A program made the translations under genes and the position numbers. From NCBI RefSeq assembly GCF_021401345.1, contig NZ_JACBGE010000016.1:62001-126000 (forward strand): a stretch of DNA of 64,000 nt, written 5' to 3'. Positions 26,863-35,544 of this stretch are shown piece after piece; within the stretch, counting starts at the first letter, position 1, and each line of letters opens with the position of its first letter. The notes below the pieces were generated by a model that ran no database searches, had not been told where the DNA came from, and worked only from the letters and a program-made list of their open reading frames with translations. Source of the stretch: Hydrogenophaga sp. NFH-34. GTDB lineage: Bacteria; Pseudomonadota; Gammaproteobacteria; Burkholderiales; Burkholderiaceae_C.

Positions 26863-28644
26863 ATGTACCAGTACACCGATTTCGACCGACAGTTCGTCCG
26901 CCAGCGTGCGGCCCAGTTCCGCGACCAGTTGGAGCGCTTCCAGGCTGGAACCCTGGGCGGCGACGAGTTCAAGCCGCTGCGGCTGCAGAACGGCTGGTAC
27001 ATCCAGCGCTTCGCGCCCATGCTGCGCGTGGCCGTGCCCTATGGCGAAGTCAACAGCGCACAGCTGCGTGTGCTGGCGCGTATCGCCCGCGAGTACGACC
27101 ACAAGGAAGACAACGACATTTCCCAGGCCAACGCTGCCCTGTCGGACGTGCCCTCCCTGCCCGACCGCTGCGCCCACTTCACCACGCGCCAGAACGTCCA
27201 GTACAACTGGATTCCGCTGGACCGCGCGGCCGACGTGATGGACCTGCTGGCCACCGTGAACATGCACGGCATCCAGACCAGCGGCAACTGCATCCGCAAC
27301 ATCACCACCGATGCCTACGCCGGCATCGCCCCCGACGAAGTGGCCGACCCGCGCCCCTTCGCCGAAATCCTGCGCCAGTGGAGCACGCTGCACCCTGAAT
27401 TCGCCTTCCTGCCGCGCAAGTTCAAGGTCGCCATCACCGGCGCCACCGAAGACCGTGCCGCCACGCCCTGGCACGACGTCGGCCTGCGCCTGGTGCGCAA
27501 CGTGGACGGCGAACTGGGCTTTCAGGTGCGCGTGGGCGGCGGCATGGGCCGCACCCCCATCGTCGGCACCGTGATCCGCGAATTCCTGCCCTGGGCGCAG
27601 ATCCTCAACTACCTCGAAGCCGTGGTGCGCGTCTACAACCGCTTCGGCCGCCGCGACAACGCTTACAAGGCGCGCATCAAGATCCTGGTCAAGGCCGAAG
27701 GCCAGACCTTCATAGACGCGGTGGAGGCCGAGTTCGTCGACATCCTCGACAAGGACGGCGCCCCCCACACCATCACCGAAGCCGAACTGGCGCGGGTGAC
27801 CGGCTTCTTCGCCGAACCGCAGGCCCTGACCTGCGACCGCAAGAGCGCCGACGAGAAGATCGCGCACATCCTGCGCGTCGCAGCCGAGGACGATCTGGAA
27901 TTCGGCCGCTGGCTGCAACGCAACGTGCGGGGCCACCGCAACCCGGACCTGCGCGCCGTCACGCTGTCCTTCAAGCGCGTCGGCCAGGCCGCGGGCGACG
28001 CGTCGGCCGACCAGCTCGACCGGGCCGCCGAACTGGCCGACCGCTTCTCGGCCGGCGAAGCCCGCATCACCCACGAACAGAACCTGGTGCTGCCCTGGGT
28101 GCGCTGCGACCAGTTGCCCGAGCTGTGGCGCGAAGCACGGCGCCTGGGCCTGGCACGGCCCAACATCGGCTTGCTGACCGACCTGATCGCCTGCCCGGGC
28201 GGTGACTTCTGCGATCTGGCCAACGCCCGCTCTCTGCCGATCGCGCAGGCCATCCTCAGCCGCTACCAAGACCTGGACGAGCTGCACGACCTGGGCGAGA
28301 TCGACCTGCACATCAGCGGCTGCATCAACTCCTGCGGCCACCACCACAGCGGCCACATCGGCGTGCTGGGTGTCGACAAGGATGGCCAGGAGTGGTACCA
28401 GGTCACGCTCGGTGGCTCCGACGGCACGCGGCTGTCCGGCGCGGCCACGCCCGGCAAGGTCATCGGCCCCTCGTTCGCGGCCGACGAAATGCCCGACGTG
28501 ATCGAAGCCCTGCTCGACACCTACCGCGCGCAACGCCAGGACGGCGAAACCTTCACCGCCACGGTGCGGCGTACCGGCCTCGACGCGTTCAAGGCCGCCG
28601 CCAATGCCGTGCGCACCCACACCGCGCGCGCCGCCACCGCCTGA
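26863..28644 (+). CDS. cysI: Assimilatory sulfite reductase hemoprotein (CysI-like)
   Basis: Siroheme and [4Fe-4S] enzyme reducing sulfite to sulfide. 593 aa with two nitrite/sulfite reductase half-repeats: TTRQNVQYNWIPLDRAADVM, TSGNCIRNITTD, and the cluster ligands in IACPGGDFCDLANA and HISGCINSCGHHHSGHIGVL. No cysJ flavoprotein is nearby, so reduction may be by ferredoxin; fdxA and a ferredoxin reductase lie 4 kb downstream. A DUF934 gene follows after 22 bp. Confidence 0.94.
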   Translation: MYQYTDFDRQFVRQRAAQFRDQLERFQAGTLGGDEFKPLRLQNGWYIQRFAPMLRVAVPYGEVNSAQLRVLARIAREYDHKEDNDISQANAALSDVPSLPDRCAHFTTRQNVQYNWIPLDRAADVMDLLATVNMHGIQTSGNCIRNITTDAYAGIAPDEVADPRPFAEILRQWSTLHPEFAFLPRKFKVAITGATEDRAATPWHDVGLRLVRNVDGELGFQVRVGGGMGRTPIVGTVIREFLPWAQILNYLEAVVRVYNRFGRRDNAYKARIKILVKAEGQTFIDAVEAEFVDILDKDGAPHTITEAELARVTGFFAEPQALTCDRKSADEKIAHILRVAAEDDLEFGRWLQRNVRGHRNPDLRAVTLSFKRVGQAAGDASADQLDRAAELADRFSAGEARITHEQNLVLPWVRCDQLPELWREARRLGLARPNIGLLTDLIACPGGDFCDLANARSLPIAQAILSRYQDLDELHDLGEIDLHISGCINSCGHHHSGHIGVLGVDKDGQEWYQVTLGGSDGTRLSGAATPGKVIGPSFAADEMPDVIEALLDTYRAQRQDGETFTATVRRTGLDAFKAAANAVRTHTARAATA

Positions 28645-28666
28645 GCCAGACCGACCGAAGACCCCC

Positions 28667-29065
28667 ATGAGCGCCCCACAAGCCCCCCTCCAGCTGTTCC
28701 AGGCCGACCAGTTCGTGCCACCTGAAGACGCCAGCCGCCGCCTGGTGCTGGCCAACGACGCCGACCCGCGCGAAGCGCGCCTCGACGGCATCGACGTGGT
28801 GGAACTGCAGTTCCCCAAGTTCGCCGACGGGCGCGCCTTCAGCCAGGCCTTTCTGCTGCGCCGCCGGCTGGGTTTTGCCGGCCAGATCCGCGCCACGGGC
28901 GACGTGCTGATCGACCAGCTAGTGCAGATGCAGCGCAGCGGCTTCACCCAGGCTGTGCTGCGCGCCGACCAGAGTGCCGAGCACGGCCGCCGCCTGCTGG
29001 CGCACTACGCCGGTTTCTACCAGGGCGACGCGGTCGACACCCGCCCGCACTTCGCCAACGCCTGA
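28667..29065 (+). CDS. DUF934 family protein of the sulfite reductase operon
   Basis: 132 aa. The core (VVELQFPKFADGRAFSQAFL, LRRRLGFAGQIRATGDVLID and GFTQAVLRADQS) is that of DUF934, which occurs almost always next to cysI in proteobacteria lacking CysJ. It has been proposed to help the reductase or its electron supply; mechanism unknown. ATG at 28667 is 22 bp after cysI and 14 bp before cysH. Confidence 0.9.
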   Translation: MSAPQAPLQLFQADQFVPPEDASRRLVLANDADPREARLDGIDVVELQFPKFADGRAFSQAFLLRRRLGFAGQIRATGDVLIDQLVQMQRSGFTQAVLRADQSAEHGRRLLAHYAGFYQGDAVDTRPHFANA

Positions 29066-29079
29066 ACGGACCCCGCAGC

Positions 29080-29703
29080 ATGAGCGCCATCGACCTCGCC
29101 ACCGTCAACGCCAACCTCGGCCGCAACGCCCCCGGACTGGTGGCCTGGGCCCTCGGCCTGGGCCAGCCGGCCATCGTCACCACCAACTTCCGCCCCTTCG
29201 AGGCGGTGATCCTGCACATGGTGAGCCAGGTGCGCCCCGACGTGCCCGTGGTGTGGATGGACAACGGCTACAACACCGAAGCGACCTACCAGTTCGCCGA
29301 CGCCGTCACGCGCCAGCTCGGCCTGAACCTCAAGATCTACCTGCCGCGCCGCTCGCGCGCCCACCGCGAGGCCGTGGACGGCCCGACCCCGGCGCTCGAC
29401 GATCCACGCCACGCTGCCTTCACCGAAGAAGTGAAGCTGGAGCCCTTTGCCCGCGCCCTGCGCGAGACGGCGCCCAAGGTCTGGTTCACCGCCCTGCGCG
29501 CCACCGACACCGCCGTGCGCGCCCAGATGGACCCCGTGAGCATCAATCCCGACGGCCTCATCAAAGTGGCGCCGCTGCTGCACTGGTCGTCCAAAGACCT
29601 GCACGAATACTGCGTGAAGCACGGCCTGCCCAACAACTTCGATTACGTGGACCCGACCAAGGGCGAGGACAACCGCGAATGCGGCTTGCACCTGGCCCAC
29701 TGA
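29080..29703 (+). CDS. cysH: Phosphoadenosine phosphosulfate reductase family protein (CysH-like)
   Basis: Reduces activated sulfate (PAPS or APS) to sulfite using thioredoxin. 207 aa, short for the family (about 235-250). The usual PP-loop SFGAED is replaced by TTNFRPFEAVILHM. The substrate-binding region WFTALRATDTAVRAQMD and the C-terminal catalytic Cys (DNRECGLHLAH) are present. No CC...CxxC cluster motif is present, which argues against a cluster-type APS reductase. Position between cysI and cysD supports the call. Confidence 0.87.
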   Translation: MSAIDLATVNANLGRNAPGLVAWALGLGQPAIVTTNFRPFEAVILHMVSQVRPDVPVVWMDNGYNTEATYQFADAVTRQLGLNLKIYLPRRSRAHREAVDGPTPALDDPRHAAFTEEVKLEPFARALRETAPKVWFTALRATDTAVRAQMDPVSINPDGLIKVAPLLHWSSKDLHEYCVKHGLPNNFDYVDPTKGEDNRECGLHLAH

Positions 29704-29723
29704 CCCGAACGACGGACCCCGCC

Positions 29724-30668
29724 ATGAACGCCCGAACCGACACCGCCGTGCTGCAAACCGCCGAACACCACCTGAGCAACACCCACCTGGACGCCCTGGA
29801 AGAAGAAACCATCTTCATCCTGCGCGAGGTGGCTGGCGCCTTCGAACGCCCCGCCCTGCTGTTTTCGGGCGGCAAGGACTCGCTGGTCATGCTCAAGTGC
29901 GCCGAAAAGGCCTTTGGTGCCGGCCGCATTCCCTACCCGCTGCTGATGATCGACACCGGGCACAACTTCCCCGAAGTGACCGATTTCCGCGACCAGCGCG
30001 CCAAGGAACTGGGCGCCGAACTCATCGTGCGCAGCGTGGAAGACTCCATGAAGCGCGGCACGGTGCGCCTGTCGCACCCCGGCGAAAGCCGCAATGTGCA
30101 CCAGTCGGTCACGCTGCTCGAAGCGATTGAAGAATTCCGCTTCGACGCGCTCATCGGCGGCGCCCGCCGCGACGAAGAGAAGGCCCGAGCGAAAGAGCGC
30201 ATCTTCAGCCACCGCGACAGCTTTGGCCAATGGCAGCCCAAGGCCCAGCGCCCGGAGCTGTGGACCTTGTTCAACACCCGGCTGCAACCGGGCGAACACT
30301 TCCGCGTGTTCCCCATCAGCAACTGGACCGAGCTGGACGTGTGGCAGTACATCGCGCGTGAAAACATCGGTCTGCCCAGCATTTACTACACGCACAAGCG
30401 TCCCGTGGTGGACCGCCGTGGTCTGCTCATGCCCGTGACCGAACTCACGCCGCCGCGCGAGGGCGAAACCGTGGAAGTGCGTGACGTGCGCTTCCGCACC
30501 GTGGGCGACATCACCTGCACGGCCCCCGTGGCCAGCCTGGCCGCCACACCGGACGACATCGTCATCGAAACCCTGGCCGCCGAAGTCAGCGAACGCGGCG
30601 CCACCCGCATGGACGACAAGACCTCCGACGCCTCGATGGAAAAGCGCAAGAAGGACGGGTATTTCTAG
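29724..30668 (+). CDS. cysD: Sulfate adenylyltransferase subunit 2
   Basis: With CysN, makes adenosine phosphosulfate from ATP and sulfate. 314 aa with the PP-loop LLFSGGKDSLVMLKCAEKAF, then HPGESRNVHQSVTLLEAIEE, IGGARRDEEKARAKERIFSH, and the C-terminal tail DASMEKRKKDGYF, all standard for CysD. ATG at 29724, 20 bp after cysH. A 125-bp gap containing a GC-rich repeat separates it from cysN. Confidence 0.97.
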   Translation: MNARTDTAVLQTAEHHLSNTHLDALEEETIFILREVAGAFERPALLFSGGKDSLVMLKCAEKAFGAGRIPYPLLMIDTGHNFPEVTDFRDQRAKELGAELIVRSVEDSMKRGTVRLSHPGESRNVHQSVTLLEAIEEFRFDALIGGARRDEEKARAKERIFSHRDSFGQWQPKAQRPELWTLFNTRLQPGEHFRVFPISNWTELDVWQYIARENIGLPSIYYTHKRPVVDRRGLLMPVTELTPPREGETVEVRDVRFRTVGDITCTAPVASLAATPDDIVIETLAAEVSERGATRMDDKTSDASMEKRKKDGYF

Positions 30669-30705
30669 CCCACCCCCATCGCTGACTCACTGCGTGTAGC
30701 CAGCT

Positions 30706-30758
30706 CAGCCCCTCAAGGGGCGGCGCTGGCGGCCCGGCGAAGCCGGTTCCGCGGCGCC
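30706..30758. repeat. GC-rich dispersed repeat, copy 2 (between cysD and cysN)
   Basis: Contains CCCCTCAAGGGGCGGCGCTG followed by GCGGCCCGGCGAAGCCGGTT. It is close to the reverse complement of the block at 8975-9020. It sits in the 125-bp cysD-cysN gap, within an operon, like copy 1. Confidence 0.72.
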
Positions 30759-30793
30759 CTCGCTTTTAAGACACTGCTTTCGAACATAGCCTC

Positions 30794-32185
30794 ATGAACA
30801 CCGCTGTTTCTGAATCCACCTCCGTCGACACCCGCGCCGCCTTGCGTCTCATCACCTGCGGCTCGGTCGATGATGGCAAGAGCACCCTGATCGGGCGCCT
30901 GCTGGTCGACAGCAAGGCCGTGCTGCAGGACCACCTGGCCGGCGTGCAGCGCCAGGGCGAGACAGATCTGGCCCTGCTGACCGACGGCCTCTCGGCCGAG
31001 CGCGAGCAGGGCATCACCATCGACGTGGCCTACCGCTACTTCAGCACCGAAACGCGCAAATTCATCATCGGCGACGCGCCGGGCCACGAGCAGTACACCC
31101 GCAACATGGTCACCGCCGCCAGCAGCGCCGATGCGGCCGTGGTGCTGGTCGACGCGACCAAGCTGCCCTGGCAGGACGCCGGCCTGGCGCTGCTGCCGCA
31201 GACCCGCCGCCACAGCCTGCTGCTCAAGCTGCTGCGTGTGCCCTCGGTGGTGTTCGCCATCAACAAGCTCGACGCCGTGGCCGACAGCGCCCTGGCCTAC
31301 CGCCACATCGCCGACGCGCTGGCCACCTTCGCCCGCGACGCCGGCATCGCTGTGGCCGCCACCGTGCCGGTCTCGGCGCTCAAGGGCTGGAACGTGGTCG
31401 ACGCGGCGGCCGACGCCGGCTGGTGCGGCTACCAGGGGCCGACGCTGCTCGACATCCTGGAGCACCTGCCCGTCACCCGGCCCGACACCGGCCTCCCGTT
31501 CAGCTTCCCGGTGCAGTGGGTGGAAAAGCCCGGCGCCCCCACGCTCGGCGCTGGCGCGTCCTCGCTGCCCCCCGAGGGGGCTGCGCAGCCTTGGGGCGGC
31601 CCGGCGGCAGCGCCCAGCAGCTCGTCCGACACGAGCCAGGGCCGACGCACCTTCTGGGGCCGTGTGGCCACCGGCGCCGCCCAGCCCGGCCAGGCGGTGC
31701 GCGTGCTGCCCAGCAACCAGACCGCGGTGATCGCCCAGGTGCTCGACCATGTGCGCCAGCCGGGCGATGTGGCGGCCAGCCACAGCGCCGGCATCGTGCT
31801 CGACCGCGAAGTCGACGTCTCGCGCGGCGACTGGCTGCTGGCGGACGCCTCCGGCGACGGCAGTCTGCCCGAAGCCAGCCGGCAGTTGCGCGCCACCGTC
31901 GCCTGGCTGGACGACGAGCCCCTGGTGCCGGGCCGCGTGTACTGGGCGCTGCACGGCCACCGCTGGGTCAAGGCCAAGGTGCAGCGCATCGTGCACAAGC
32001 TGGACATCCACACCCTGGCAGAGCAGGACGCCACACAGCTGGAGCCCAACGCCATCGGCCACATCGAGCTGGCGCTGCAGGAGTCCCTGGTGACCCTGCC
32101 CTACAACCAGTCGCGCGCCCTGGGCGCTCTGGTGCTGGTCGACACCGCCAGCCACAAGACCGCCGGCGCCCTGATGGTGCTCTGA
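30794..32185 (+). CDS. cysN: Sulfate adenylyltransferase subunit 1 (GTPase)
   Basis: GTPase partner of CysD. 463 aa with G1 CGSVDDGKSTLIGRLL, G2 region EREQGITIDVAYRYF, G3 DAPGHEQYTRNM and G4 FAINKLDA, then EF-Tu-like barrels ending SHKTAGALMVL. No APS kinase domain is fused. Between the G domain and barrel 2 (about residues 249-280) lies a Ser/Pro/Gly-rich segment, GASSLPPEGAAQPWGGPAAA, encoded by the GC-rich repeat type also found at 57644-57663. It looks like an in-frame repeat insertion in a surface linker. Confidence 0.95.
   Translation: MNTAVSESTSVDTRAALRLITCGSVDDGKSTLIGRLLVDSKAVLQDHLAGVQRQGETDLALLTDGLSAEREQGITIDVAYRYFSTETRKFIIGDAPGHEQYTRNMVTAASSADAAVVLVDATKLPWQDAGLALLPQTRRHSLLLKLLRVPSVVFAINKLDAVADSALAYRHIADALATFARDAGIAVAATVPVSALKGWNVVDAAADAGWCGYQGPTLLDILEHLPVTRPDTGLPFSFPVQWVEKPGAPTLGAGASSLPPEGAAQPWGGPAAAPSSSSDTSQGRRTFWGRVATGAAQPGQAVRVLPSNQTAVIAQVLDHVRQPGDVAASHSAGIVLDREVDVSRGDWLLADASGDGSLPEASRQLRATVAWLDDEPLVPGRVYWALHGHRWVKAKVQRIVHKLDIHTLAEQDATQLEPNAIGHIELALQESLVTLPYNQSRALGALVLVDTASHKTAGALMVL
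31562..31615. repeat. Repeat element embedded in frame in cysN
   Basis: Begins with TCGCTGCCCCCCGAGGGGGC, 20 bases identical to 57644-57663, and continues with a palindromic GCTGCGCAGC and GGCGGCCCGGCGGCAGC, similar to the intergenic repeats. In cysN it is read as (S)LPPEGA, the same frame as in the second gene. It is probably tolerated because it falls in a loop. Confidence 0.7.
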
Positions 32186-32292
32186 GCCCCGCTCCCGCTT
32201 AACTTGGATCAAGACAAGGCCTTTGCAGAAGGCCTACCCTCGCTCCGGCCTAAAATCCACGGTTTCCCCGAAATCAGCACGTCCCCAGCACC

Positions 32293-32622
32293 ATGACCCA
32301 CGTTGTCACCGAAGCCTGCATCCGCTGCAAATACACCGACTGTGTCGATGTCTGCCCGGTGGATTGCTTCCGCGAAGGCCCGAACTTCCTGACGATCGAC
32401 CCCGACGAATGCATCGACTGCGCCGTCTGCATCCCGGAATGCCCGGTCAGCGCCATCTACGCCGAGGAAGATCTGCCCAAGGATCAGGTGCACATGACCG
32501 AGCTCAACGCCGAGCTGGCCAAACTGCCCAACTGGAAGAGCATCACCAAGCGCAAAGACCCGCTGCCCGACCACGAGGCGTGGAAGGACCGCACCGGCAA
32601 GCTCTCCGAGCTGATCCGCTGA
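32293..32622 (+). CDS. fdxA: Seven-iron ferredoxin FdxA
   Basis: A [3Fe-4S][4Fe-4S] electron carrier, 109 aa. It opens [20 protein letters not shown], and cluster ligands follow in [13 protein letters not shown] and [20 protein letters not shown], with the long C-terminal helix of this type ([20 protein letters not shown]). It is followed after 16 bp by a ferredoxin reductase gene, its likely redox partner. Together they could feed the CysI reductase upstream (inference). Confidence 0.96.
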   Translation: MTHVVTEACIRCKYTDCVDVCPVDCFREGPNFLTIDPDECIDCAVCIPECPVSAIYAEEDLPKDQVHMTELNAELAKLPNWKSITKRKDPLPDHEAWKDRTGKLSELIR

Positions 32623-32638
32623 GCGCACTGCCGCGCCG

Positions 32639-33706
32639 ATGAACGCCGCGGGCGCCGCCGCAACCGACCTGATCGAGACCGATGCCGTCATCATCGGCGC
32701 CGGCCCGGTGGGCCTGTTCCAGGCTTTCCAGCTCGGCCTGCTCGAAATCGCCTGCCACATCGTCGACGCCCTGCCCCAGCCCGGCGGCCAGCCCGTCGCG
32801 CTGTACCCGGACAAACCCATCTACGACATCCCGGCCGTGCCGGTATGTACCGGTGGGTCACTGACCGAGGGGCTGCTGCAGCAGCTCAAGCCTTTCACCC
32901 CCCGCTTTCATCTGGGCCAGACGGTCCGCCAGGTCGAACCGCAGGCCGATGGTCGCTGGCTCGTCGCCACGAACAGAGGCACCCGCTTCGTGACCCGCAC
33001 GGTGTTCATCGCTGCGGGGGTGGGCGCGTTCGAGCCGCGACCGCTCAAAGTTGACGGCATGGACCGCTTTGAGGGCACGCAACTGCTCTACCACCCGGCC
33101 ACGCTGCCGGTGGTGACCGGTCAGCACGTGCTGGTCGCCGGGGACAGCGACGAGGCCCTGGCGGCCGCCTTGACCCTGAGCACCGGCGGCCAGGCCGCCA
33201 GCGTGTCGCTCATGCACCGGCGCGACGTCTTCCAGGCCGAACCCGAGCGCGTGCAGGCCATGCGCGACGCCTGTCAGGCGGGCCGCCTGCGCCTGGTCAT
33301 CGGCCAGCCGACAGGCATCGGCACCGAGGGCGACCGGCTCACGACCCTGCAGGTGCTGGAGCCCGACAGCTCACAGACCCCACTGCCGGTCGACCGCATC
33401 CTCGCCTTCCTGGGTCTGTCGCCGCGCCTGGGGCCGATCGCCGAGTGGGGCCTGGCACTGGAACGCAAACAGGTCGTCGTGGACACGGCCACCTTGGCGA
33501 CCAGCGCGCCCGGCATTTTTGCCGTGGGCGACGTCGTCACCTACCCGGGCAAGAAAAAGCTCATCGTCTCCGGCTTCCACGAATGCGTCATGGCCGCATA
33601 CGGAGCCGTGCCCCTGGTGTTCCCGGGCAAGCCGGTGCATCTTGAATACACCACCTCCAGCTCCCGCCTGCACCAGTTGCTGGGCGTCGCCGCGCGCGGG
33701 GCCTGA
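32639..33706 (+). CDS. Ferredoxin-NADP reductase, thioredoxin-reductase-like (type 2)
   Basis: FAD flavoenzyme of 355 aa. FAD loop AVIIGAGPVGLFQAFQLGLL, QPGGQPVALYPDKPIYDIPA, NADP loop HVLVAGDSDEALAAALTL and APGIFAVGDVVTYPGKKKLI. It lacks the CxxC of thioredoxin reductase and has the extended C-terminal tail (HLEYTTSSSRLHQLLGV) of the type-2 FNRs. ATG at 32639. Co-transcribed with fdxA. It is the second ferredoxin reductase in the window (see fpr). Confidence 0.92.
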   Translation: MNAAGAAATDLIETDAVIIGAGPVGLFQAFQLGLLEIACHIVDALPQPGGQPVALYPDKPIYDIPAVPVCTGGSLTEGLLQQLKPFTPRFHLGQTVRQVEPQADGRWLVATNRGTRFVTRTVFIAAGVGAFEPRPLKVDGMDRFEGTQLLYHPATLPVVTGQHVLVAGDSDEALAAALTLSTGGQAASVSLMHRRDVFQAEPERVQAMRDACQAGRLRLVIGQPTGIGTEGDRLTTLQVLEPDSSQTPLPVDRILAFLGLSPRLGPIAEWGLALERKQVVVDTATLATSAPGIFAVGDVVTYPGKKKLIVSGFHECVMAAYGAVPLVFPGKPVHLEYTTSSSRLHQLLGVAARGA

Positions 33707-33722
33707 ATCCGGCCGACCAGCC

Positions 33723-34235
33723 TCAGTCGCCAGTCGATGGCGTTGCTGGCACCTGCTGATAGCGCGACGCCGTGGCGAGCACAGCCGCAGTCATCCGGGA
33801 AACACAGACCAGGCGCCCTGCTTCGTCATGGATGTGCACTTCCCAGATCTGGCTGGTGCGACCGATGTGCAAGGGCCTCGCGGTGCCGTAGACCCAGCCG
33901 CGCTGAGCCGCACGCACGTGGTTGGCATTGATCTCCTGCCCCACACAATGAAAGCGCTGCGGGTCCACGGTGCAGGCCGCTCCCCAGGACGCCAAGGTTT
34001 CAGCCAGCACCACAGACATGCCACCATGCAACACCCCGGCCGGCTGCCGGGTACGATCATCCACCGGCAGGCGCCCTTTGAGGTAGTCGGGACCAACCTC
34101 CACCACTTCGACACCCACATGCTCATTCGCGGTGCCCCGGCCCCGCGCATTGAGCGCGACCGGATCGGGTGGGGTGAACCAGATGGAAGCCGGTGCTGGT
34201 GCCGGCGTGGAAGAAGGGGCTGAAGTCGATGTCAT
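33723..34235 (-). CDS. PaaI-family hotdog-fold thioesterase
   Basis: 170 aa. Hydrolyses acyl- or aryl-CoA thioesters. The hotdog core has YLKGRLPVDDRTRQPAGVLH, GGMSVVLAETLASWGAACTV (HGG with catalytic Glu) and EINANHVRAAQRGWVYGTAR; this resembles the YdiI/MenI group. The substrate is not evident. ATG at 34233-34235; a Pro/Ala/Ser-rich N terminus precedes the fold. It is convergent with the ferredoxin reductase gene. Confidence 0.88.
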   Translation of the reverse strand: MTSTSAPSSTPAPAPASIWFTPPDPVALNARGRGTANEHVGVEVVEVGPDYLKGRLPVDDRTRQPAGVLHGGMSVVLAETLASWGAACTVDPQRFHCVGQEINANHVRAAQRGWVYGTARPLHIGRTSQIWEVHIHDEAGRLVCVSRMTAAVLATASRYQQVPATPSTGD

Positions 34236-34294
34236 ATCGGGACAAGATAACAACAGAGCGGGCGCCCCTCCAGCCATACCGCGACACCAGCAAG

Positions 34295-34330
34295 AAAAAA
34301 GCCCTCGGCTTTCTCAAACCAAGGGCTTTT
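34295..34330 (-). terminator. Terminator downstream of tRNA-Asn
   Basis: Stem AAAAGCCC(T)GG / CC(A)GGGCTTTT with an 8-10-nt loop, near-symmetrical with A and T runs on both sides. It lies 24 bp after the tRNA-Asn 3' end on the minus strand, so it ends that transcript. Confidence 0.82.
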
Positions 34331-34354
34331 CAATTTTGCTTGTCAGCAATGTTC

Positions 34355-34430
34355 TGGCTCCCCGACCTGGACTCGAACCAGGGACCTGCGGATTAACAGT
34401 CCGTCGCTCTACCGACTGAGCTATCAGGGA
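34355..34430 (-). tRNA. tRNA-Asn(GTT)
   Basis: 76 nt on the minus strand with encoded CCA. Acceptor TCCCTGA pairs with TCGGGGA, including a wobble. D arm TAGCTCAGTCGGTAGAGC, anticodon arm GGACTGTTAATCC (anticodon GTT, codon AAC) and T arm CCTGGTTCGAGTCCAGG. Its 5' end is 11 bp from the stop of the DsbA-like gene, so it may share that transcript or have its own promoter inside it. Confidence 0.97.
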
Positions 34431-34441
34431 ACAGACCACGA

Positions 34442-35131
34442 TTATAGCGACATTTTTTTGCCTTTTTCAAGCCCAGTCCGATTCTTTGCAACTTCTTCCG
34501 CCACGAGCGCCTTCAAGGGGTCAGCACCGAAGGTCGGCAACGGATGTCCGTTCACAAAAAAGGTGGGCGTCTTGTTGACACCCAGCGCGGTGAGGTCGGC
34601 GATGTCCTGCTGCAGGATGGCGGTCACCGCCTCACTGCCTGCATCGGCCCGCACCCGCGCCATGTCCAGCAGACCGGTCTGGGCAGCGGCTTCAAACGCC
34701 AGCTCCACATTGGGCTGCCCATGATCGGCCCACAGGGGCTGCGCGGCCAGCACCGCCTCCAAGACCGGCCAGTACCGGCCCTGTCGTTTCGCGGCTTCGA
34801 GCAGGCGCACCACCTGATCCGAACCCTGATGCAAAGGGGCGTAGCGAATCACCAGGCGCACGTCATCGGGATAGCGTTGCAGGAGCTCTTTGACCAGTGG
34901 ATAAAACGCGCGGCAGGTTTCGCAGGCCGGGTCGAAAAATTCCACGATGGTCACCGGTGCGTTCTGCGGCCCGAGCACAGGTGCATGCATGCGCACCAGC
35001 CGCTCCGTCTCCTGAGCCACCTTGTCGGCCTGGGCCTGTTGTGTCTGGCGCTGATAGACCTGGGTGCCAAGCGCGAAGGCCAGCAGCACCAGAGCCACCA
35101 GGCCCAGCACAATGAGTTTGCGAGTGTTCAT
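34442..35131 (-). CDS. DsbA/BdbD-like thioredoxin-fold protein, membrane-anchored
   Basis: 229 aa. N-terminal anchor MNTRKLIVLGLVALVLLAFA is followed by a periplasmic thioredoxin fold. Active site CETC is in VTIVEFFDPACETCRAFYPL, and the cis-Pro loop is NKTPTFFVNGHPLPTFG; the helical insert lies between. This is the oxidase/thiol-exchange family that works with BdbC/DsbB. ATG at 35129-35131 overlaps the stop of the DsbB-like gene (ATGA). Last protein gene of an operon with lspA under a metal-type MerR regulator. Confidence 0.88.
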   Translation of the reverse strand: MNTRKLIVLGLVALVLLAFALGTQVYQRQTQQAQADKVAQETERLVRMHAPVLGPQNAPVTIVEFFDPACETCRAFYPLVKELLQRYPDDVRLVIRYAPLHQGSDQVVRLLEAAKRQGRYWPVLEAVLAAQPLWADHGQPNVELAFEAAAQTGLLDMARVRADAGSEAVTAILQQDIADLTALGVNKTPTFFVNGHPLPTFGADPLKALVAEEVAKNRTGLEKGKKMSL

Positions 35132-35544
35132 GGTGAGGTCTTTTTCAGATAGAGGGCCAGCGAGCCCAGAATGACGAGGAAAGCGGCCAGAGACAGCCAG
35201 GGGATGGGAACCCCTCCGAGAATCAGAAGGCGCTGGTCGGCACAGGAGGCACCGGCACCACACGGTACCCAGGCTTTGGGCACGATGCCGGCGAGCAGCA
35301 GGGTGTGATAGATCGCCGCGAGCGTGCCCCCTGCTGCAAGCGGCAGGGCATAGACGGCACCGCGGCGATCACCGACGTAGCAGGCCATGGGCAATACGAT
35401 GGCCAGGGGAAACATGAAGATGCGCTGGTACCAGCACAACGAACACGGGGTCATGCCCATGACCTCCCCCAGAAACAGGGCGCCCGCCGTGGCGCATACC
35501 GCCATCGCGCACGCTGCCAGCAACCACAGCCAGGGTGCCTTCAT
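35128..35544 (-). CDS. DsbB/BdbC-like disulfide oxidoreductase
   Basis: 138 aa, four membrane segments. First Cys pair in MTPCSLCWYQRIFMFPLAIV, typical of BdbC, second pair in VPCGAGASCADQRLLILGGV. It is shorter than the DsbB at 21758-22303 and pairs with the adjacent DsbA-like protein by ATGA overlap. Its start also overlaps the lspA stop (ATGA), so three genes are translationally chained. Likely reoxidises its neighbour. Confidence 0.9.
   Translation of the reverse strand: MKAPWLWLLAACAMAVCATAGALFLGEVMGMTPCSLCWYQRIFMFPLAIVLPMACYVGDRRGAVYALPLAAGGTLAAIYHTLLLAGIVPKAWVPCGAGASCADQRLLILGGVPIPWLSLAAFLVILGSLALYLKKTSP

Noticed and set aside
26836-28947. Minus-strand open frame of 703 codons
   Set aside because: Antisense to cysI, which has complete cluster and siroheme motifs.
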